Part shown: positions 43,034 to 51,884 of the stretch, piece by piece
Position numbering within the stretch: position 1 is the first letter of the stretch
How the letters are laid out: the number at the start of each line of letters is the position of its first letter
From: DATGZH01 sp035297265
GTDB lineage: Bacteria > Actinomycetota > Acidimicrobiia > Acidimicrobiales > RAAP-2
DNA length: 64,000 bases
Assembly: GCA_035297265.1 (NCBI GenBank)
Contig: DATGZH010000034.1
Location: forward strand, 19,977-83,976
Reading direction: 5' to 3'
Program-made: the position numbers and the translations under genes
Notes under the pieces: generated by a model
What the model was told of the DNA's origin: nothing
The model's input: only the letters and a program-made list of their open reading frames with translations
Database searches by the model: none

Positions 43034-44206
43034 TCACTCGGCGGGCAGGGCGATCGTCGCCTTCCCCTTGGCCATCACCGACTCGTGCTGGTCGGCCATC
43101 GTGTACTGCACCTCGACGAGGTGGTCACCGGTGACCGGGTCGATCTCCTTGCCGGTGACGGTCCCGTCGAGCGAGGTCAGGTCGCCGGTGAGCGCGGGGC
43201 TCCGGTACTGGGCGTTGCTGTGGACGACCGAGCCCCACTCCCCCGCCCAGTTCGACAGGTAGTCGAGGATCCAGGCCCCCATCGACGCCCCGTAGCCGTA
43301 GCCCCGCGGCATGCCGATGAGGCGGGCGTAGCGGTCCTGGACGTGGCCCCGGGAGGCACCGAAGTAGAGCCCGTCCCCGAAGACCGGCACGACCTCGGAC
43401 CGCTTGTCCCGGCTCATCTCGGGCAGCCAGCCGGCCTCGTTGGTCGACGACACGCCGCGCTGGCGGGCCGCCCCCCAGATGTTCATGTTGTAGGCCCGCC
43501 ACTCGGTCGTGAAGCTCTGGATGCTGTGCGGTCCGATGAGGCGGGTCAAGAGGGTGTCGCGCTCGTTCACGTCCTTCCAGAGGCGCTTGCCGTGCCCGCG
43601 CTTTTGGATCTCGGCGTAGTACTCCACCTGCTTGTTGCGAATGCCCTCCAGGTCCTCGTCGCTCCACTTCGGCTCGAGGTCGTCCTCGCCGAACTTGTTG
43701 AGCCGCTGGGCCTCGGACACGAGGTAGCGGATCGACGTGGACCGCTGCTTGGCCACGATCTCGCCGTGCTGGTTGATGTAGGTGGTGTCACCGCGCGAGA
43801 ACATCGTCGGGCCGGCGAAGCTCGTGTTGGTCACCCGGTAGTCGAAGAGCATCCGCTCCATGCCGATCTGGTCACCGGGCGTGATGCGCGGGCCGAACAT
43901 CCACCACTCGTCGCCCCCGAAGAGCATGTGGCTGCCCGGGATCTCCCCCTGGATGGCCGCGGTGGCCCCGTGGCCGACGTCGCAGGCCACGGCGAAGGAC
44001 TGCGGCCCGACCAGGCGACCGAAGCGGCTGTCCTCGGCGTAGTCCTCGTCGTAGTAGAGGGGATTGGCGTTCTGCATGCCCTGCGACCAGCGACGGATGT
44101 CGGTGCTGCTCACAGGCTCCCGCAGCTCGCCGCCACCGAGAGGGATCCCCACCCACCGGTCCACATCGCTCGTGTCCAGCACGACATCGTTCATCTGCTC
44201 GGTCAC
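43034..44206 (-). CDS. Fused FAS1-like/MaoC dehydratase
   Basis: A 390-residue protein joining an N-terminal FAS1-like half (residues about 20-190: SSTDIRRWSQGMQNANPLYY, YDEDYAEDSRFGRLVGPQSF) and a C-terminal hot-dog half (about 235-390: YNMNIWGAARQRG, GYGYGASMGAWILDYLSNWA). It would catalyse hydration or dehydration of an acyl-CoA. The GHGA segment near residue 79 and DRYARLIGMPRGYG segment are the conserved blocks. Unlike the operon at 37-39 kb, both halves are in one chain here. The upstream region (44207-44273) is A/T rich and may hold its promoter. Confidence 0.82.
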   Translation of the reverse strand: MTEQMNDVVLDTSDVDRWVGIPLGGGELREPVSSTDIRRWSQGMQNANPLYYDEDYAEDSRFGRLVGPQSFAVACDVGHGATAAIQGEIPGSHMLFGGDEWWMFGPRITPGDQIGMERMLFDYRVTNTSFAGPTMFSRGDTTYINQHGEIVAKQRSTSIRYLVSEAQRLNKFGEDDLEPKWSDEDLEGIRNKQVEYYAEIQKRGHGKRLWKDVNERDTLLTRLIGPHSIQSFTTEWRAYNMNIWGAARQRGVSSTNEAGWLPEMSRDKRSEVVPVFGDGLYFGASRGHVQDRYARLIGMPRGYGYGASMGAWILDYLSNWAGEWGSVVHSNAQYRSPALTGDLTSLDGTVTGKEIDPVTGDHLVEVQYTMADQHESVMAKGKATIALPAE

Positions 44207-44273
44207 CCCCTGGGCTGAGTTTGCAAAGATATTAACTACACGGCCTTGCCTGTCAATTTGGCGAACGACGAGG

Positions 44274-45077
44274 TCAGCCGTCCTCGGTGAGCGGCGCGCC
44301 CAACCGGGCGCCGCCGTCGGCGTAGATCGTCTCGCCGTTGATGAACGGGCAGAGGTCCGAGGCGAGCATGATGCAGGCCCGGCCCATCTCCTCGGGCGTG
44401 CCCAGGCGGCCGAGGCCGACGCCGTCGATCAGAATCTGGCGGGTCGGTGGCGGCTGGCGCGAGAGGTACTCCTCGAAGCTCGGCGTGGACATGGAGCCGA
44501 GGCCGAGGCCCACCACCCGGACCTTGGGCCCCCACTCGACGGCCAGGGTCCGGGTGAGGTGGTTGAGGCCGGCCTTGGCCGCGCCGTAGCCGGCCAGGCC
44601 CGGTGCGGCCATCTCGGCGATCAGGCTCGAGATGTTGACGATGACCCCGCCCTCGTCCTGGGCCTGCATCACCTCGTTGACCGCCCGGCTCATCACGAAG
44701 GGGCCCACGAGGTTGAGGGCGAGCACCGAGGCGAAGTAGCCGCCGGAGGACTCGGCGGCCGACGCGGTCGGGCTGCCCCCGGCGTTGTTCACGAGCACGT
44801 CGATGCGCCCGAACGTGTCGCAGGTGCGGGCCACGAGCTCGGCCACCTGGGCCGGGTCCCGGTGGTCGCAGCGCAGGTGGACGGCCCGGGCGGCGGCCGA
44901 GGGGTCGAGCCCGTCGGTGGCCGGGGGTGGGTCGAGCTCCTGGCGGGAGCACGTCACCACCGAGGCCCCGGCGAGCAGGAACTCGCGGGCGATGCCCACG
45001 CCGACGCCCCGGCTCCCGCCGGTGACGACGGCCACCGTCCCGTCGAGGTCGAAGCGTGGCGAGGTGGGCAGGCCCAT
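44274..45077 (-). CDS. Short-chain dehydrogenase/reductase
   Basis: A 267-residue classical SDR. The NAD(P) site is VTGGSRGVGVGIA near residue 18, NNAGG near residue 97, and the catalytic Ser/Tyr/Lys are in NISSLIAEM and YGAAKAG. The C-terminal block GRLGTPEEMGRACIMLASD and FINGETIYADGGARLG is complete. It oxidises or reduces a hydroxy/keto group, probably on a CoA ester. It is 22 bases downstream of the ligase at 45100-46731. Confidence 0.92.
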   Translation of the reverse strand: MGLPTSPRFDLDGTVAVVTGGSRGVGVGIAREFLLAGASVVTCSRQELDPPPATDGLDPSAAARAVHLRCDHRDPAQVAELVARTCDTFGRIDVLVNNAGGSPTASAAESSGGYFASVLALNLVGPFVMSRAVNEVMQAQDEGGVIVNISSLIAEMAAPGLAGYGAAKAGLNHLTRTLAVEWGPKVRVVGLGLGSMSTPSFEEYLSRQPPPTRQILIDGVGLGRLGTPEEMGRACIMLASDLCPFINGETIYADGGARLGAPLTEDG

Positions 45078-45099
45078 CAGACCACCAGCCAGCGCGCGC

Positions 45100-46731
45100 T
45101 CACCGTCGCACCACGTAGCCGGCCTTCTCCCGGTCCCAGGCGCCGTCGGTCACGCCCCGGTCGCGCAGCTCGTGCTTCAGCACCCGGCCCACGGCGTTCT
45201 TGGGCAGCGCGTCACAGACCTCGACGTAGCGGGGCACCGCGAAGTAGGGCAGGCGGTCGCAGCAGAAGTCCATGAAGGCCTCCACCTCGATCGTCTCGCC
45301 CGGCCGGGCCACAAGGCACACGAGGACGTCGTCCTCCCCGAGCTCGCTCGGGACCCCGATCGCCGCGGCCTCGGCGACGGCCGGATGCACCAGGATGGCC
45401 TGCTCGACCTCGAACGAGGAGATGTTCTCGCCCCGCCGGCGCATGGCGTCCTTCTTGCGGTCGGCGTAGGAGAGGTTGCCCTGCTCGTCGATCCGGCCCA
45501 GGTCCCCGGTGTGGAACCAGAGGTTGCGCAGCTGCTCGACGGTCTCTTTGTCCCGGCCGTCGTAGCCCTCGAACATCACGTGGCGCCGTCGGGGCCGGCA
45601 GACGATCTCCCCCACCGTCCCGGCCGGGACCTCCCGGTCCTCTTCGTCGAAGATGGCCACGTCGAAGTCGGGATTGGTCTTGCCCGACGCGCCGGGCGGG
45701 TTGTCGTCATGCAGGCCGGCGATGGCCAACGGGAAGGCTTCGCTCAGGCCGTAACAGGTCACCACCTTGCAGCGGTAGCGCTCCTCGATCCCGTGGTAGA
45801 TCTCCCTGGCCACCGGGGCGGCCGAGAGGAAGCGCAGCGGCACCTCGGCGTCGCTCGGGTCCGGCGGCAGGTTCCACAGCATCGTGACCATCGCTCCAGC
45901 GAGGGCCGTGCCGACCGCCCCGTAGCGGCGCACCTGGTCCCAGAAGGAGCTGACGCTGAAGGCCTTCTCGAGCACGCCGGTCCCGCCGGCCAGCATCGGG
46001 CCGAGCACGCTGCCGATGGCGCTCAGGTGGAAGAGCGGCAGCGGCGCGTAGACGGCCTCGCCCGGCTGGAGGCCCCAGAGGTCGAGGATCGTGTGGGCCG
46101 CGGTGAGGAGGTAGTGCTGGGTGGTGAGGGCGCCCTTGGATCGCCCCGTCGTCCCCGACGTGTAGAAGATCGCCCCGGGCCGGTTCCAGAGGGCGGCGTT
46201 GGTGACCGGACCGACCGGACCCTCGTCGATGACCTCGATGCCGACCACCTGCGGGCCCGCCGCACCGGCCACGACCTCCTCGCCGGTGCCGTCCTCTCGG
46301 ACGAGCACCGTGGTGAGGTCGGACAGGGTGGCCGCCTCCCCGAGCACCCGTTGGCCGAGGGCCCGGTCGACGGCCACCACCTTGGTCCGGCTGTCACGCA
46401 GCTGGTGGGCCAGGAAGTCCCCGCGGTAGGCGGTGTTGACGGGTACGGCGACGGCGCCGAGCCGGGAGATGCCGAACCAGAGGGCGATCCACTCGGCGGA
46501 GGTGCCCATGAAGATGGCCACGCGGTCCCCCGGCACCACGCCGAGGCCGGCCAGGGCCCGGGCCGCGGTCACCGATCGCTCTTGGAGCACCTGGTAGGTG
46601 AGCGGCTCGTCGGCGATGTAGAGGAGCGGCTGGTCCGGCCGCTCCTCGGCCTGCGCGTCGAGGACGCCCGGGATCGTGAGCTGCTCGCCGACGAAACGCC
46701 GGCCGGAGAGCGCGGGCGCCCACGCGCCCAT
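45100..46731 (-). CDS. Acyl-CoA ligase, CaiC-like, with Arg in place of the A10 Lys
   Basis: A 543-residue adenylate-forming ligase whose ATG overlaps the Rieske stop as TGATG. The P-loop is FYTSGTTGRSKGALTT, the adenine region VTCYGLSEAFPL and the hinge DRKKDAMRRRGENISSFEVE. The C-terminal motif is NAVGRVLKHELRD, so the Lys that normally completes adenylation is Arg. The variation occurs in this subfamily, and the enzyme may be slow or use a different geometry. The MRRRGENIS hinge is the CaiC/FadK type. It likely acts with the Rieske oxygenase next to it. Confidence 0.87.
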   Translation of the reverse strand: MGAWAPALSGRRFVGEQLTIPGVLDAQAEERPDQPLLYIADEPLTYQVLQERSVTAARALAGLGVVPGDRVAIFMGTSAEWIALWFGISRLGAVAVPVNTAYRGDFLAHQLRDSRTKVVAVDRALGQRVLGEAATLSDLTTVLVREDGTGEEVVAGAAGPQVVGIEVIDEGPVGPVTNAALWNRPGAIFYTSGTTGRSKGALTTQHYLLTAAHTILDLWGLQPGEAVYAPLPLFHLSAIGSVLGPMLAGGTGVLEKAFSVSSFWDQVRRYGAVGTALAGAMVTMLWNLPPDPSDAEVPLRFLSAAPVAREIYHGIEERYRCKVVTCYGLSEAFPLAIAGLHDDNPPGASGKTNPDFDVAIFDEEDREVPAGTVGEIVCRPRRRHVMFEGYDGRDKETVEQLRNLWFHTGDLGRIDEQGNLSYADRKKDAMRRRGENISSFEVEQAILVHPAVAEAAAIGVPSELGEDDVLVCLVARPGETIEVEAFMDFCCDRLPYFAVPRYVEVCDALPKNAVGRVLKHELRDRGVTDGAWDREKAGYVVRR

Positions 46732-47774
46732 CAGTCCTCAGGCAGGGTGTCGACCGGGTAGAAGCGCCGGGCCCAGCGCCGCAGCGCCGCGTAGTTCTTG
46801 GCCTCCTCCACCGCGAAGTTCGGCTTGGTCAGGTACTTCATGTGCTCCCAGGTGAAGAAGTCCTGCTTGATGATCTCCTGCTGCAGGTTGCACCAGCGCA
46901 TGGCCCGCTCGGCCGGCTTGTCCCCCTTGTCCCCGGGCTCACGGATGCAGGCCATCGTGTACCAGTAGTCGGTGTACTCCTCGTCCACCGGCGTGTGGCC
47001 CGTGATCTGGGTCGAGGCCAGCACCTCGGCCGGGAACCGCACGAAGCCGATGCCGAGGCCGAACGTGTCGTAGATGACCTCCCCGTCGACCGGGCCGTTC
47101 GGGGTGAGCCAGGTGGTGCCCTTGCCTCCCCCGTAGTTCACGTCGACGGTGGCGTGCAGGTAGTAGTCGTGCAGCTCGAAGGAGGTGCAGACGGCCGGGC
47201 GGTCACCGTGGTGCACCGGGGCGATGTGGTACGGGTCGGCGGCGTTCTCCACGATCATCTGCGGGTGCACCTTCACCCGGTTGATCATCCGGGTGTACGG
47301 GTGCAGCGGGTAGTACTCCCCGGACTCGAGCTCGGTCACCCGGGGCGGCTGCCAATAGGGGTCCCCGCCGTCGCGGTCGAACCAGGTCAGGACCATCCCG
47401 TACCACTCCTGGACCGGGTAGGTCCGGATCTGCACACCCTTCTTGCACGGTTCCTTCGAATAGGGGATGCGGGCGTTGGTCCCGTCCTGGTTCCATTCCC
47501 AGGCGTGCCAGGGGCACTGGATGATGTCGCCGACGACCTTGCCGCCCACCCCGAGGTGGCCGCCGAGGTGCTGGCAGTAGGCGTCCATCACCGCGATCGA
47601 GCCCGACTCGGACCGCCAGCACACGAGCTCACGGCCGAAGTAGTGGAGCCGCTTCACCGTCCCGGGCGTCATATCGGTCGACCAGGCCACGATGTACCAC
47701 CCGGTCGGGTACCGATAGGACGACACCGCCAGGGGCGACTCTGGTTCGATCGCTGTCTCGTCGATGACCGACAT
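46731..47774 (-). CDS. Rieske non-heme iron oxygenase, KshA-like
   Basis: A 347-residue oxygenase subunit with AAGGAG before the ATG. The Rieske [2Fe-2S] ligands are Cys67/His69 (YCQHLGGH) and Cys87/His90 (QCPWHAW). The mononuclear iron site is in ENAADPYHIAPVHH, with Asn177, Asp180, His183 and His188 or 189. This arrangement is that of single-component-type oxygenases such as 3-ketosteroid 9-alpha-hydroxylase and carnitine or choline oxygenases. It hydroxylates using O2 and electrons from a separate reductase, which is not in the window. KshA-like is a resemblance, not proof of steroid substrate. Confidence 0.9.
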   Translation of the reverse strand: MSVIDETAIEPESPLAVSSYRYPTGWYIVAWSTDMTPGTVKRLHYFGRELVCWRSESGSIAVMDAYCQHLGGHLGVGGKVVGDIIQCPWHAWEWNQDGTNARIPYSKEPCKKGVQIRTYPVQEWYGMVLTWFDRDGGDPYWQPPRVTELESGEYYPLHPYTRMINRVKVHPQMIVENAADPYHIAPVHHGDRPAVCTSFELHDYYLHATVDVNYGGGKGTTWLTPNGPVDGEVIYDTFGLGIGFVRFPAEVLASTQITGHTPVDEEYTDYWYTMACIREPGDKGDKPAERAMRWCNLQQEIIKQDFFTWEHMKYLTKPNFAVEEAKNYAALRRWARRFYPVDTLPED

Positions 47775-47823
47775 CTCAGCTCCTTGTTCTTCCTCGTTTA
47801 CGGACTGTTCTTGCTCGGTCTCT

Positions 47824-48588
47824 TCAGGCCTTGAACCCGCCGCCGTCGAGGGCGTAGCGCTGCCCGGTCACCTGGGCGCCCGCCGGCGAGAGGAGGAACC
47901 GGACGACGCCGGCCACGTCCTCGGGCTCGTTCACCCGCCCCAACCCGAACTTGCCGTCGAGCTGGTGGATGTCGTCGGCGCCGAAGGCCCCCTTCACGAG
48001 GCGCCGGCCCATGTCGGTGTTGGAGAGCCCCGCCCCCACGATGTTGACCCGGATGCCGTTGGCCGCCTCCTCCTGGGCCAGGGTATAGGCCAGGGCCTCC
48101 TGGGCCGACTTGGCCATGTTGTAGGGCGAGCCGTAGGGGTCGAAGCTCACGGTCGACTGGCTCGACACCATCACGATGTCGCCCCGCCCCCGCTCGCGCA
48201 AGTGGGGGACGACCAGCTTGCACAGGTAGAAGGCCCCGAGGGCGATCGTGCCCATCACCCGTTCGAAGTCGCCCAGGTCGGTGTCCGAGACGAGGCCGCC
48301 CCGGCCGGGGACCCCGGCGTTGTTGACGAGGGCGTCGACGTGCCCGAACGTCGAGAGCACCCCCTCCACCATGGCGACGTCCTGGTCGTAGTCGTCGACC
48401 GAGGCCTGGAACGACGCCGCCCGCCGGCCGAGGGCCTGGACGTCGGCCACCGTCTTCGCCGCGGCCTCTTCGTCCTTGCGGTAGTTGACGGCCACGTCGA
48501 AGCCGTCCTCGGCCAGGCCGAGCGAGATGGCCCGGCCGATCCCCCGGCCCCCACCGGTGACGAGGACGACCCTCGCCTCGTCAGCCAC
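47824..48588 (-). CDS. Short-chain dehydrogenase/reductase
   Basis: A 254-residue classical SDR (FabG type). The nucleotide site is VTGGGRGIGRAIS near residue 11, NNAGVPG near residue 90, and the catalytic triad Ser/Tyr/Lys lies in VSSQSTVS and YNMAKSA. The end PEDVAGVVRFLLSPAGAQVTG and YALDGGGF is complete. It is placed between the amidohydrolase (28-base gap) and the Rieske gene (49-base gap) on the same strand, so it likely dehydrogenates a hydroxylated intermediate. Confidence 0.92.
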   Translation of the reverse strand: MADEARVVLVTGGGRGIGRAISLGLAEDGFDVAVNYRKDEEAAAKTVADVQALGRRAASFQASVDDYDQDVAMVEGVLSTFGHVDALVNNAGVPGRGGLVSDTDLGDFERVMGTIALGAFYLCKLVVPHLRERGRGDIVMVSSQSTVSFDPYGSPYNMAKSAQEALAYTLAQEEAANGIRVNIVGAGLSNTDMGRRLVKGAFGADDIHQLDGKFGLGRVNEPEDVAGVVRFLLSPAGAQVTGQRYALDGGGFKA

Positions 48589-48616
48589 GAGCGCCGCCTT
48601 TCCGCCCGCCCACCGC

Positions 48617-49717
48617 TCAGCCGCCCGGGCCGAGGATCCGGGCCAGCCGGGGCCCGTAGAAACGGAGGGCGTTCTCGCCGAGGATCTTCTGCTCGACCTC
48701 GGGCGGGAGACCGCGCTCGCGGACCGACTTCACCGCGCCCGGGTAGACCGCGTCGTGGTGGGGGTAGTCGGAGGCGAACATCACGTTGTCGGCCCACCCG
48801 AGCTCCAAGGTGGCGGCCAGCGCCGGCTCCTCCACCTCGAACGTGAGCCAGGAGCGGGTGTTGATGACCCCCTTCGGGTCGCCGCCGGCGTAGTCGCTGG
48901 CCGCGAGCTCGAAGTGCTCCTCGATGCGGTCCACCCAGGTCGGGGCCCAGCCGCAGCCGGCCTCGAGGAAGCCGAGGCGGAGCTTCGGGAACCGCTCGAA
49001 GACGCCGGCCAGGGTGAGGACGACCATGGCTGTCATCTGCTCGAACACGTGGCTCACGATGTGGCAGCCGGCGTAGCTCGGCATCCGGTCGATGCCCACC
49101 GTGTCGATGCCCGAGAGGTAGGCCTCGTGCAGGCCGACGGGCACGTCGAGCTCCTGGGCCGTCGTCCACAGCGCATCGAAGCCCGAGTCGTCGACGCTCA
49201 CCCCGGCGATCCGGTTCGGGCGCATGACCCCGCCCACGAAGCCGTACTCGCCCACCGTCCGCTCGAGCTCGGCCGCGGCGAGGGCCGGCGTGTGCTGGGG
49301 CAGGAGGGCCACCCCGATCAGGCGCCGGTTGTCGGTGGCGCAGTACTCGGCCAGCCAGTCGTTGTAGGAGCGACAGAGGGCCGCGGCGACGTCGGGGTTC
49401 TCGAGCAGCCCGAACATCATCCCGACGCTCGGGTAGAGCACGGCGGCGTCGATGCCCTCCTCCTCGAGGACGGCGAGGCGGACCTTGGGGTCCCGACCAC
49501 CCTCACGTCGCTCCCCACCGGCCGACCGGTGGTTGTCGAGGCCGCCCGGGAACGGGTACTTGGAGCGCCAGAGGCGGCCCTCGATGCGGTAGGTGACGTG
49601 GCCGCCGGCCTCGGCGACGAACGACATGGCCGAGTCCTGGAGGAGCGCCGGGAGGCGGCCGACCAGCTCGGCCAGGTCCTCCTCGACGTGGCCGTCGGCA
49701 TCGATGACGAGAGGCAC
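48617..49717 (-). CDS. Amidohydrolase family 2 protein
   Basis: A 366-residue TIM-barrel hydrolase/decarboxylase from a GTG at 49717 behind GAGGAGGAGG. The metal site is DADGH near the N-terminus; further His residues are in GLHEAYL and SHVFEQM, and the last Asp is in MFASDYPHHDAV. It lacks the textbook HxH, like the members at 7560 and 51885. First gene of the minus-strand set running to 43034, with a palindrome at 49747 in the divergent promoter. Ring cleavage-product decarboxylation or hydrolysis is the likely role. Confidence 0.88.
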   Translation of the reverse strand: MPLVIDADGHVEEDLAELVGRLPALLQDSAMSFVAEAGGHVTYRIEGRLWRSKYPFPGGLDNHRSAGGERREGGRDPKVRLAVLEEEGIDAAVLYPSVGMMFGLLENPDVAAALCRSYNDWLAEYCATDNRRLIGVALLPQHTPALAAAELERTVGEYGFVGGVMRPNRIAGVSVDDSGFDALWTTAQELDVPVGLHEAYLSGIDTVGIDRMPSYAGCHIVSHVFEQMTAMVVLTLAGVFERFPKLRLGFLEAGCGWAPTWVDRIEEHFELAASDYAGGDPKGVINTRSWLTFEVEEPALAATLELGWADNVMFASDYPHHDAVYPGAVKSVRERGLPPEVEQKILGENALRFYGPRLARILGPGG

Positions 49718-49746
49718 GTGCCTCCTCCTCTTGGCTCCCGTGCAGG

Positions 49747-49762
49747 TCCAACCTATATTGGA
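49747..49762. promoter_or_regulatory. Operator-like palindrome in a divergent promoter
   Basis: TCCAACCTATATTGGA has perfect TCCAA/TTGGA arms around a 6-base centre. It lies 30 bases upstream of the amidohydrolase start and about 90 upstream of the VOC start. The A/T-rich patch TATATTGGATTAGAAGAAA includes possible -10 boxes for either direction. A single regulator could control both directions. Confidence 0.45.
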
Positions 49763-49851
49763 TTAGAAGAAAGGGTCAAGGTGACACCGGCGGGAGCTGG
49801 GCGTCTGTCGACGTGCCGGTGACCGACGCGCCGTCGAGGAACGGGGGGCAG

Positions 49852-50340
49852 ATGCCGCAGGTGCGCTTCAACCACATGGAACTGACCTTCGCCCGCGGCG
49901 CGCTCGACCAGGCCCGGCGCGACGACATCGAGGCCTTCTACGGCGGCGTGCTCGGGTGGCGCACCGGGCCCTACGAGCTCTTCGGGCAGGTGGGCCACAT
50001 GCTCCACCCCGACGACGGCCAGTTCATCCTGCTCATGGAGTCCGACACCCCGATGGCGGCGCCCGGCTGGGACCACCTCGGCCTCCTCGTCGAGACCCGC
50101 CAGGAGGTCGACGAGCTCCTCGAGCAGTGCCAGCGCTACCAGGAGAAGGACGACCGCCTCGAGCTGCAGATCTTCGACGGGGACCTCACCTCGCCCAACA
50201 TCGTCTGCCACGCCTTCTACGTGCGCCACCTGCTGCCGATCTGGTTCGACGTCCAGGCCCTCGAGTACCGGCCGGGTACCGAGCCGGCCCGTCGTTGGCG
50301 CTTCGTCGAAGAAGAGCGCGGAGCGAAAGGAGCCCCATGA
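49852..50340 (+). CDS. VOC (glyoxalase/dioxygenase-fold) protein
   Basis: A 162-residue protein starting at the ATG at 49852, preferred because GGGGGG lies just upstream; a GTG at 49813 is in frame but has no such site. It opens RFNHMELTFARG, with IEAFYGGVLGWRTGPYEL, LLMESDTPM and WDHLGLLVET, the paired beta-alpha-beta units of the VOC fold. The metal ligands are probably the His in NHMEL, a Glu in the middle, and the His in WDHLG. VOC proteins are isomerases, dioxygenases or lyases. Its stop overlaps the NTF2-like start (ATGA). Confidence 0.8.
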   Translation: MPQVRFNHMELTFARGALDQARRDDIEAFYGGVLGWRTGPYELFGQVGHMLHPDDGQFILLMESDTPMAAPGWDHLGLLVETRQEVDELLEQCQRYQEKDDRLELQIFDGDLTSPNIVCHAFYVRHLLPIWFDVQALEYRPGTEPARRWRFVEEERGAKGAP

Positions 50341-50720
50341 CCGCCATCGAGCAGTACCTGGACGCCCTCGACAAGCAGGACTGGGACAGGCTGGCGACGA
50401 CCCTCGCCGAGGAGGGCGTCGTGCGCGACGGGCCCTTCGTCGACGTGGTCAAGGGCAAGCAGCCCTACGTCGACTTCCTGGCCGGCGTCGTGCCGACGCT
50501 GCCGAACTATTCGCTCACCGTGCACAAGCTCAACGACCTCGGTGAGCGCCGCTGGTTCGCCGAGGTGAGCGAGACCTTCGACGTCCAGGGCACCCGGACC
50601 TCCTACCCCGAGATCCTCGAGTTCCGCACGGACAACGACGGGCAGATCAACTACGTGAGCGTCTTCATGAAGTTCCCCGGCATGCAGCCTCCCGTCGAGG
50701 GTGGCAGCGCAGCCGGTTGA
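50337..50720 (+). CDS. SnoaL/NTF2-like protein
   Basis: A 127-residue protein starting inside the VOC stop codon, with AAAGGAG 6 bases upstream. It opens TAIEQYLDALDKQDWDRLAT and has FVDVVKGKQPYVDFLAG and PEILEFRTDNDGQINYV. The pattern is closest to the protein at 39197 (FVDV, DFL, VVPTL, YV). The co-translated VOC-NTF2 pair faces the minus-strand catabolic genes and is closed by the hairpin at 50734. Confidence 0.85.
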   Translation: MTAIEQYLDALDKQDWDRLATTLAEEGVVRDGPFVDVVKGKQPYVDFLAGVVPTLPNYSLTVHKLNDLGERRWFAEVSETFDVQGTRTSYPEILEFRTDNDGQINYVSVFMKFPGMQPPVEGGSAAG

Positions 50721-50733
50721 GACTCGGTGTGAC

Positions 50734-50770
50734 GCGACCGGGGGTGCCCCCGAAGGGGCACCCCCGTCGC
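50734..50770 (+). terminator. Hairpin terminator after the VOC-NTF2 pair
   Basis: GGGGGTGCCCC (50740-50750) and GGGGCACCCCC (50755-50765) pair across a CGAA loop; GCGAC and GTCGC extend the stem by 5 bp past one unpaired C. A short GTTTCG follows. It lies 14 bases after the NTF2-like stop. Confidence 0.75.
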
Positions 50771-50995
50771 GTTTCGATACTGGAAAGGCACCGGGTCCAC
50801 GTGCTGCGCCGGGCGGGACCGGATCCCGGCTGCGGACGTCGGCGGGTGACTGCTGGAATTCACCCAGGTGGTCCAGCGGCCGCCTTAGTGGCCAGCCACC
50901 TCCAGTGTCCCAAGTTCAGTATGCAGTTGGACCACCTCCTTTCTCTGGTGCGCTCATCGTAGCGACGGAGGAGGGAGGTGGGGGCGCACCGCCGG

Positions 50996-51415
50996 TCAGC
51001 TCGGGAGGGCGAAGGTGGCCCAGCCGAGGAGGTGGACGCCGCCGGTCTGGCGGGTGACGGCCAGCTCCAGGTCGGCCAGGGGCTGGCCCCCCTCCTCGCG
51101 GAGGTTGGCGACCCGCCCCTCATAGGTGAGGACGTCGCCCGGCCAGGCCTGCTCGCGGAACTGGACCTTGAAGCGCCGGATGTTCTCGGCCCCGAGCCAG
51201 GCCGTGACCACGTTGGCCAGGATCCCGGCCTGGCGCATGCCGACGGCGAACGGCGTCGGGTAGCCCGAACGCTGTGCGAACTCGGTGTCGTGGTGGATCG
51301 GGTTCATGTCCCCCGAGGCCCCCTGGTAGCGGACGAACTCGGTGAGGGTGAGGGGGTCGTCGACGAACGTCGGCACCTCGGTGCCGACTTCGAGCTGCTG
51401 GGCGGTCTTGGCCAT
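50996..51415 (-). CDS. MaoC-type hydratase/dehydratase
   Basis: A 139-residue hot-dog protein with the hydratase-2 motif: YQGASGDMNPIHHDTEFAQR (catalytic Asp and His in D.NPIHHD) and YPTPFAVGMRQAGILANVV. This is a complete catalytic MaoC half, as in HadB. It is 3 bases downstream of the FAS1-like partner at 51419, so the two should form a HadAB/HadBC-like heterodimer acting on a 3-hydroxyacyl thioester. Confidence 0.9.
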   Translation of the reverse strand: MAKTAQQLEVGTEVPTFVDDPLTLTEFVRYQGASGDMNPIHHDTEFAQRSGYPTPFAVGMRQAGILANVVTAWLGAENIRRFKVQFREQAWPGDVLTYEGRVANLREEGGQPLADLELAVTRQTGGVHLLGWATFALPS

Positions 51416-51418
51416 CGC

Positions 51419-51862
51419 TCAGCCCGCCCCGGTCGGCTTGCTCGTCTCGATGGACGTGCCCCAGCTCTCGGCCACGAGCTTGCCGCTCTTGTCGCGGAAC
51501 TCCGTCACCGCCTCGGTGAACGACATCGTGCCGCCCCGTTTGCCCTCCTTCTGGTACACCTTGTCGATCCGGGCCACCGCGGTCAGCTCGGTCCCGGCCA
51601 CCGGCGGGCCGTCGGGGAACACGAACTCCTGCTCACCGTGCAGGATCCGCTCGAAGTTGAGGGAGACCCCCTGCCAGGGCGAGTTGTCCGGGTTCTGCCA
51701 GAAGGCTGCGGCCTGGAGGAAGGTGGCCGGGCTCACCGGGTCCTTCTCCCGGTAGTGCGCCGGGTCCTTCGACTTGGTGGCCCGGGCGAACTCGTGGACC
51801 TTGCCCTCCTCTACGACCATGCGGAACGGTTTGCCCGTCCGCCCGACAATCGAGTCGTCCAT
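51419..51862 (-). CDS. FAS1-like dehydratase subunit (HadA-like)
   Basis: A 147-residue protein with AAGGAGATCC before the ATG. It has VEEGKVHEFARATKSKDPAH, PVSPATFLQAAAFW and FERILHGEQEFVFPDGPP, the pattern of the non-catalytic N-half seen in mycobacterial HadA. It pairs with the catalytic half next to it. It is 22 bases downstream of the amidohydrolase stop, so the pair belongs to the transcript with HyuA/HyuB. Confidence 0.88.
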   Translation of the reverse strand: MDDSIVGRTGKPFRMVVEEGKVHEFARATKSKDPAHYREKDPVSPATFLQAAAFWQNPDNSPWQGVSLNFERILHGEQEFVFPDGPPVAGTELTAVARIDKVYQKEGKRGGTMSFTEAVTEFRDKSGKLVAESWGTSIETSKPTGAG

Positions 51863-51884
51863 GGATCTCCTTCCTCGGGGTTGG

